Assembly: GCA_963575745.1 (NCBI GenBank)
Contig: CAUYUJ010003025.1
Coordinates: forward strand, 62,001-126,000
Reading direction: 5' to 3'
DNA length: 64,000 bases
Origin: Prorocentrum cordatum
Lineage: Eukaryota > Sar > Dinophyceae > Prorocentrales > Prorocentraceae
Shown here: one piece after another, positions 63,655-64,000 of the stretch
Layout of the letters: each line of letters begins with the position of its first letter
How positions within the stretch are numbered: the first letter of the stretch is position 1
The notes under the pieces: generated by a model
The model's database searches: none
Told to the model about the DNA's origin: nothing
What the model saw: the letters and a program-made list of their open reading frames with translations, nothing else
Made by a program: the position numbers and the translations under genes

Positions 63655-63880
63655 CCACATCTGGGGCGAGGCCATCAGCCGTCCTGGCGCTCGCTGCACC
63701 AGGGGCTGGAGACCTCGTCGTCCTTGTGTGGGTGGTCGATTATTTTATTTTGCGTTTGTGGCCTTCGGCCTATCTATTTCTCGCCCATGCCTTGGCTCTA
63801 CATCTGGGGCGAGGCTATGTCGCCCAGGCGCATCCAGCACCTGGGGCAGGCCTCGTCGTCCTTGTGTGGGCCTCTCTTAT
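63655..63880 (+). repeat. duplicated segment in LINE-3rd 3' region
   Basis: ACATCTGGGGCGAGGC, then CACCAGGGGCTGGAGACCTC or CACCTGGGGCAGGCCTC, then GTCGTCCTTGTGTGGG occurs twice (63658-63733 and 63801-63872), an imperfect tandem pair about 142 bases apart. Confidence 0.8.
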
Positions 63881-64000
63881 TCCGAGTGCGTACGTTTCGT
63901 GTTAGCTCGTGTGTCAGGCACCCCGCTTCAGGGGGAACGTGTGCGCACATCCTGAGGGTTTTCTTCAGCGGAGCACGGGGGTAGGTTTATCCCGACAGTC

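Larger units (their letters stand above)
57310..63900 (+). mobile_element. non-LTR retrotransposon (LINE-3rd)
   Basis: ORF1 with a RanBP2-like finger and coiled coil, then endonuclease, RT, a CxxC/H motif and RNase H. Many frame changes; catalytic residues lost in both RT and RNase H. The 3' part holds a duplicated short segment. The 5' edge may be near 57190, where the composite satellite ends. Confidence 0.8.

Overview
This window looks like nuclear DNA from a dinoflagellate. The strongest evidence is a match to all 21 invariant bases of the dinoflagellate spliced leader (SL) at 11922-11942, lying in genomic DNA next to a retroelement and followed by repeated SL 3' tails. A second, altered SL-like copy lies at 4032-4054. 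The retroelement proteins (copia RT/RNase H, and LINE ORF2 with endonuclease, RT and RNase H) also resemble those common in dinoflagellate genomes. High overall GC, abundant simple repeats and the lack of any confident single-copy host gene fit the same picture. The genus cannot be fixed from the sequence.

Layout. 1-3886: 3' two-thirds of a Ty1/copia-type element (integrase, a T-rich tract, RT-RNase H, and an unusual C-terminal tail with a membrane segment). 3887-6160: SL-like relic, two foldback elements, a 73-bp satellite and a GAGGCT hexamer array. 6313-9365: a second, heavily frameshifted copia RT-RNase H. 10017-11012: an unrecognised ORF. 11156-11580: a repeat cassette and low-complexity array that reappear near 39.5-40 kb. 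11922-20853: a lower-GC, SL-tagged non-LTR retroelement (LINE-1st) with ORF1, endonuclease, RT and several extra downstream ORFs. 20854-27050: GC-rich repeat-laden DNA without a recognisable gene. 27057-33115: a second LINE (LINE-2nd; zinc-finger ORF1, endonuclease, RT, RNase H), decayed. 33116-36300: pyrimidine/purine tracts and unclassified DNA. 36340-40540: low-complexity arrays, including a 728-bp tandem duplication. 41176-41930: a second 73-bp satellite of unrelated sequence. 43750-50706: repeat modules, a G-rich minisatellite flanked by inverted repeats, and a 2,084-bp tandem duplication of about 99.5% identity. 50690-54990: minus-strand remnants of retroelement proteins, with a perfect 28-bp-arm palindrome. 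55360-57190: a composite satellite. 57310-63900: a third LINE (LINE-3rd) of the same general type as LINE-2nd.

The window is therefore mainly a record of retrotransposition and tandem amplification. The points most worth following are: the SL relic at the 5' edge of the first LINE, implying that trans-spliced mRNA was reverse-transcribed; the additional ORFs downstream of its RT; the loss of a catalytic aspartate at the RT motif-C position in all three LINEs; and the TM/SAP-like tail on the first copia polyprotein. All functions are read by eye from motifs; no database search was possible.
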